Part shown: positions 62,698 through 64,000 of the stretch, piece after piece
Layout: every line of letters starts with the position of its first letter
Numbering within the stretch: position 1 is the first letter of the stretch
Source of the DNA: Bacteroidota bacterium
GTDB taxonomy: Bacteria; Bacteroidota; JABWAT01
Assembly: GCA_023151185.1 (NCBI GenBank)
Contig: JAKLJL010000013.1
Span: 19,303-83,302 of the forward strand
Reading direction: 5' to 3'
Length of the DNA stretch: 64,000 nucleotides
Program-made: the position numbers and the translations under genes
The notes under the pieces: generated by a model
Told to the model about the DNA's origin: nothing
The model's input: only the letters and a program-made list of their open reading frames with translations
Database searches by the model: none

Positions 62698-64000
62698 TCA
62701 TTTAACCAACATGACCTTTAAAGACTCCTGCCGGTTTCCGGACTGCATCCTGACGAGATACACTCCGCTGGAAAGGCCTTCTGCACGGAACGGAACCTGA
62801 TGAACCCCGGCCGGCCGGACTTCATCGAGCAGAACGGCCACCTGCCGTCCCTGCAGGTCAAAAACCTTCAGAGATAGCCGCCCGGAAGTTGGAACCGTAC
62901 AGGAAATCAGGGTTGCCGGATTGAACGGATTCGGCCAGGCAGAAAGAGAAAAGTTTTGGGGTGTTTCATCCGGAACATCCTCTGGCCAGGGACACATTAA
63001 ACCCAGGTCTCCATTTATAATCCCGGTTTCACTTGTAAAGTCCCAGTAGTTTTGATCATCCACCTTGTACCGGGAGGGCTGGATATCACCAAACTGAACC
63101 TTGGTATTGTTGGTTGAAGTCGGGAACAGGTTTGCCATATGGTTGTTACCAAAACCGGCTTCGTTATCAGCCCCACCGATGCTGAGTTTAAATTCCTGAC
63201 TGATCGCCGCCTCCTCCGGGTAATCGATTGATATCGACCACCGTCCGCTACCGTCATAAGTCATTCTTCGGGGAAGTCCTAATGAAAGAGAATCCCATGG
63301 CTGCCACCCTCCGGTTGCAGGACCGTTAACATACAGAGGGAGGGACTTGATGTTATAGCCATCAACCATCAGAGAACCCCCCTGAATATCATTCAATTTT
63401 CCGCCAAGGCAACTGGTTAAAAAATGGGCCGGACTACCATTAACTTCAAGCGTCAACGTCGTTGGTACCCCCACCGGATTGGTATTCCTGAAAAAGGGCT
63501 GACGGTGAGTGGAGACATTGTCATTCAATAGGTCTTCGGTTGAGAAGGAATTCCCTGTTAAAGGAACAACTGCCTTTCTGAACTTAGGAGCAGCAGACCC
63601 AGGATAAGTGTTGAAGTTATCAAAGTAGAATTCTTCAAATTCACCGGCAGCATTTTTCTTGTAATATTGATACAGAACCGTGGTGCCTCTAACGGCCACC
63701 AGGGAATCGACACCCGTTTTTCCGGTAAAAACAGTTCCCAGAAGCGGAGCTGAAAGTTTTGCATCAACCGTTTTGATTGCAGTTCCAAGGAATCCGATAC
63801 GGGCAATCAGGGTATCTTTCGCCTTATCAAACCCGTTCGTATTGATCGCCTTTGCCATATTGACTTTAAAATTGACTTCAAACTCAGGAAACGGAAATTC
63901 GTCGCCCCATGAACATTCATTGCTAAAACATTTCCAGTACAGGGTGGTGTCACCAGACAGAGTGAAGGTTCTGTTTCCACCAATAGTTTCTTCCCAGGTC
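62698..64000 (-). CDS. secreted protein with C-terminal T9SS type A-like sorting domain (5' end outside window)
   Basis: The frame is open to the window edge. Residues upstream of the first internal ATG (63858) read continuously as a protein (TFTLSGDTTLYWKCFSN), so the true start lies beyond the window. The visible part has about 430 residues with beta-sandwich stretches similar to starch-binding/CBM-like repeats (FEVNFKVNMAKAINTN...; SGRWSISIDYPEE). The last 75 residues or so form the sorting domain: LSAWPNPFNPATLISCTVPT followed by RLSLKVFDLQGRQVAVLLDE and SSGVYLVRMQSG. Such domains direct export by the type IX system or a related FCB route. Binding or enzymatic function is unknown. Confidence 0.8.
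   Translation of the reverse strand, partial: TWEETIGGNRTFTLSGDTTLYWKCFSNECSWGDEFPFPEFEVNFKVNMAKAINTNGFDKAKDTLIARIGFLGTAIKTVDAKLSAPLLGTVFTGKTGVDSLVAVRGTTVLYQYYKKNAAGEFEEFYFDNFNTYPGSAAPKFRKAVVPLTGNSFSTEDLLNDNVSTHRQPFFRNTNPVGVPTTLTLEVNGSPAHFLTSCLGGKLNDIQGGSLMVDGYNIKSLPLYVNGPATGGWQPWDSLSLGLPRRMTYDGSGRWSISIDYPEEAAISQEFKLSIGGADNEAGFGNNHMANLFPTSTNNTKVQFGDIQPSRYKVDDQNYWDFTSETGIINGDLGLMCPWPEDVPDETPQNFSLSAWPNPFNPATLISCTVPTSGRLSLKVFDLQGRQVAVLLDEVRPAGVHQVPFRAEGLSSGVYLVRMQSGNRQESLKVMLVK

Noticed and set aside
1..64000. tRNA or rRNA genes
   Set aside because: No intergenic region showed a T-arm-like GTTCRANNC with a matching acceptor stem or an rRNA-like conserved stretch by eye; a tRNAscan run would settle this.

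Overview
The window reads as chromosome from an FCB-group bacterium, probably Bacteroidota or a neighbour such as Ignavibacteria. Two things point there. The last gene ends in a type IX secretion (T9SS)-like sorting domain of the NPFNP type, and a TonB-dependent receptor carries an N-terminal carboxypeptidase-regulatory-like domain. Menaquinone appears to be made by the futalosine route (mqnB, mqnD, ubiE/menG). Native genes are GC-rich, packed with start/stop overlaps, and very rich in the tetranucleotide CCGG. Three AT-rich, CCGG-poor segments stand out as acquired DNA.

Layout. 1-4.4 kb: glycogen-debranching-type GH13 enzyme (cut by the window edge), SulP anion transporter, ligase-associated exonuclease. 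4.6-12.2 kb: a co-directional run with a degenerate Memo-like protein, a DUF2520 protein, an outer-membrane-like protein, an RsbW-like kinase, a GT-C-like membrane protein, UbiE/MenG, a second methyltransferase and a lipoprotein. 12.3-13.8 kb: acquired cytosine-5 methyltransferase plus HNH endonuclease. 13.8-16.8 kb: lipoprotein, mqnB and mqnD. 16.8-22.1 kb: acquired island with an amino-acid-type ABC importer, a membrane protein and a TylF-methyltransferase/BluB-nitroreductase fusion. 22.1-30.1 kb: nusB, a phosphatase, an MFS transporter, panD, hisHAFI and a TPR protein.

30.1-42.0 kb is the most unusual part. It behaves as an array of three cassettes separated by long imperfect palindromes of about 130 bp. 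In each cassette the left-end sequence is the reverse complement of the right-end sequence, exactly for two of them and with mismatches for the first. This is the geometry of integron gene cassettes and attC sites, but the boxes do not fit the attC consensus and no integrase is visible. The cassettes carry (1) a lipoprotein, (2) a HAD phosphatase / phosphoribosyltransferase / DprA-like trio, and (3) a heavy-metal efflux operon. The ATPase of that operon has lost two hallmark residues. A 10-bp direct repeat brackets the array.

42.0-43.9 kb holds a Bro-N-like/Fic protein between direct repeats in otherwise non-coding DNA. 43.9-49.3 kb is an operon of esterase, TonB-dependent receptor, Tat-exported nitroreductase-like protein and outer-membrane-like protein. 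49.3-64 kb carries DUF4199, DUF1684, a LytS/LytT two-component system, an EamA transporter, a porin-like protein, an amidohydrolase, a flippase with an acyltransferase, murI, glnD, a beta-carbonic anhydrase and the truncated sorted surface protein. I saw no tRNA, rRNA, CRISPR array, recognisable transposase or integrase.
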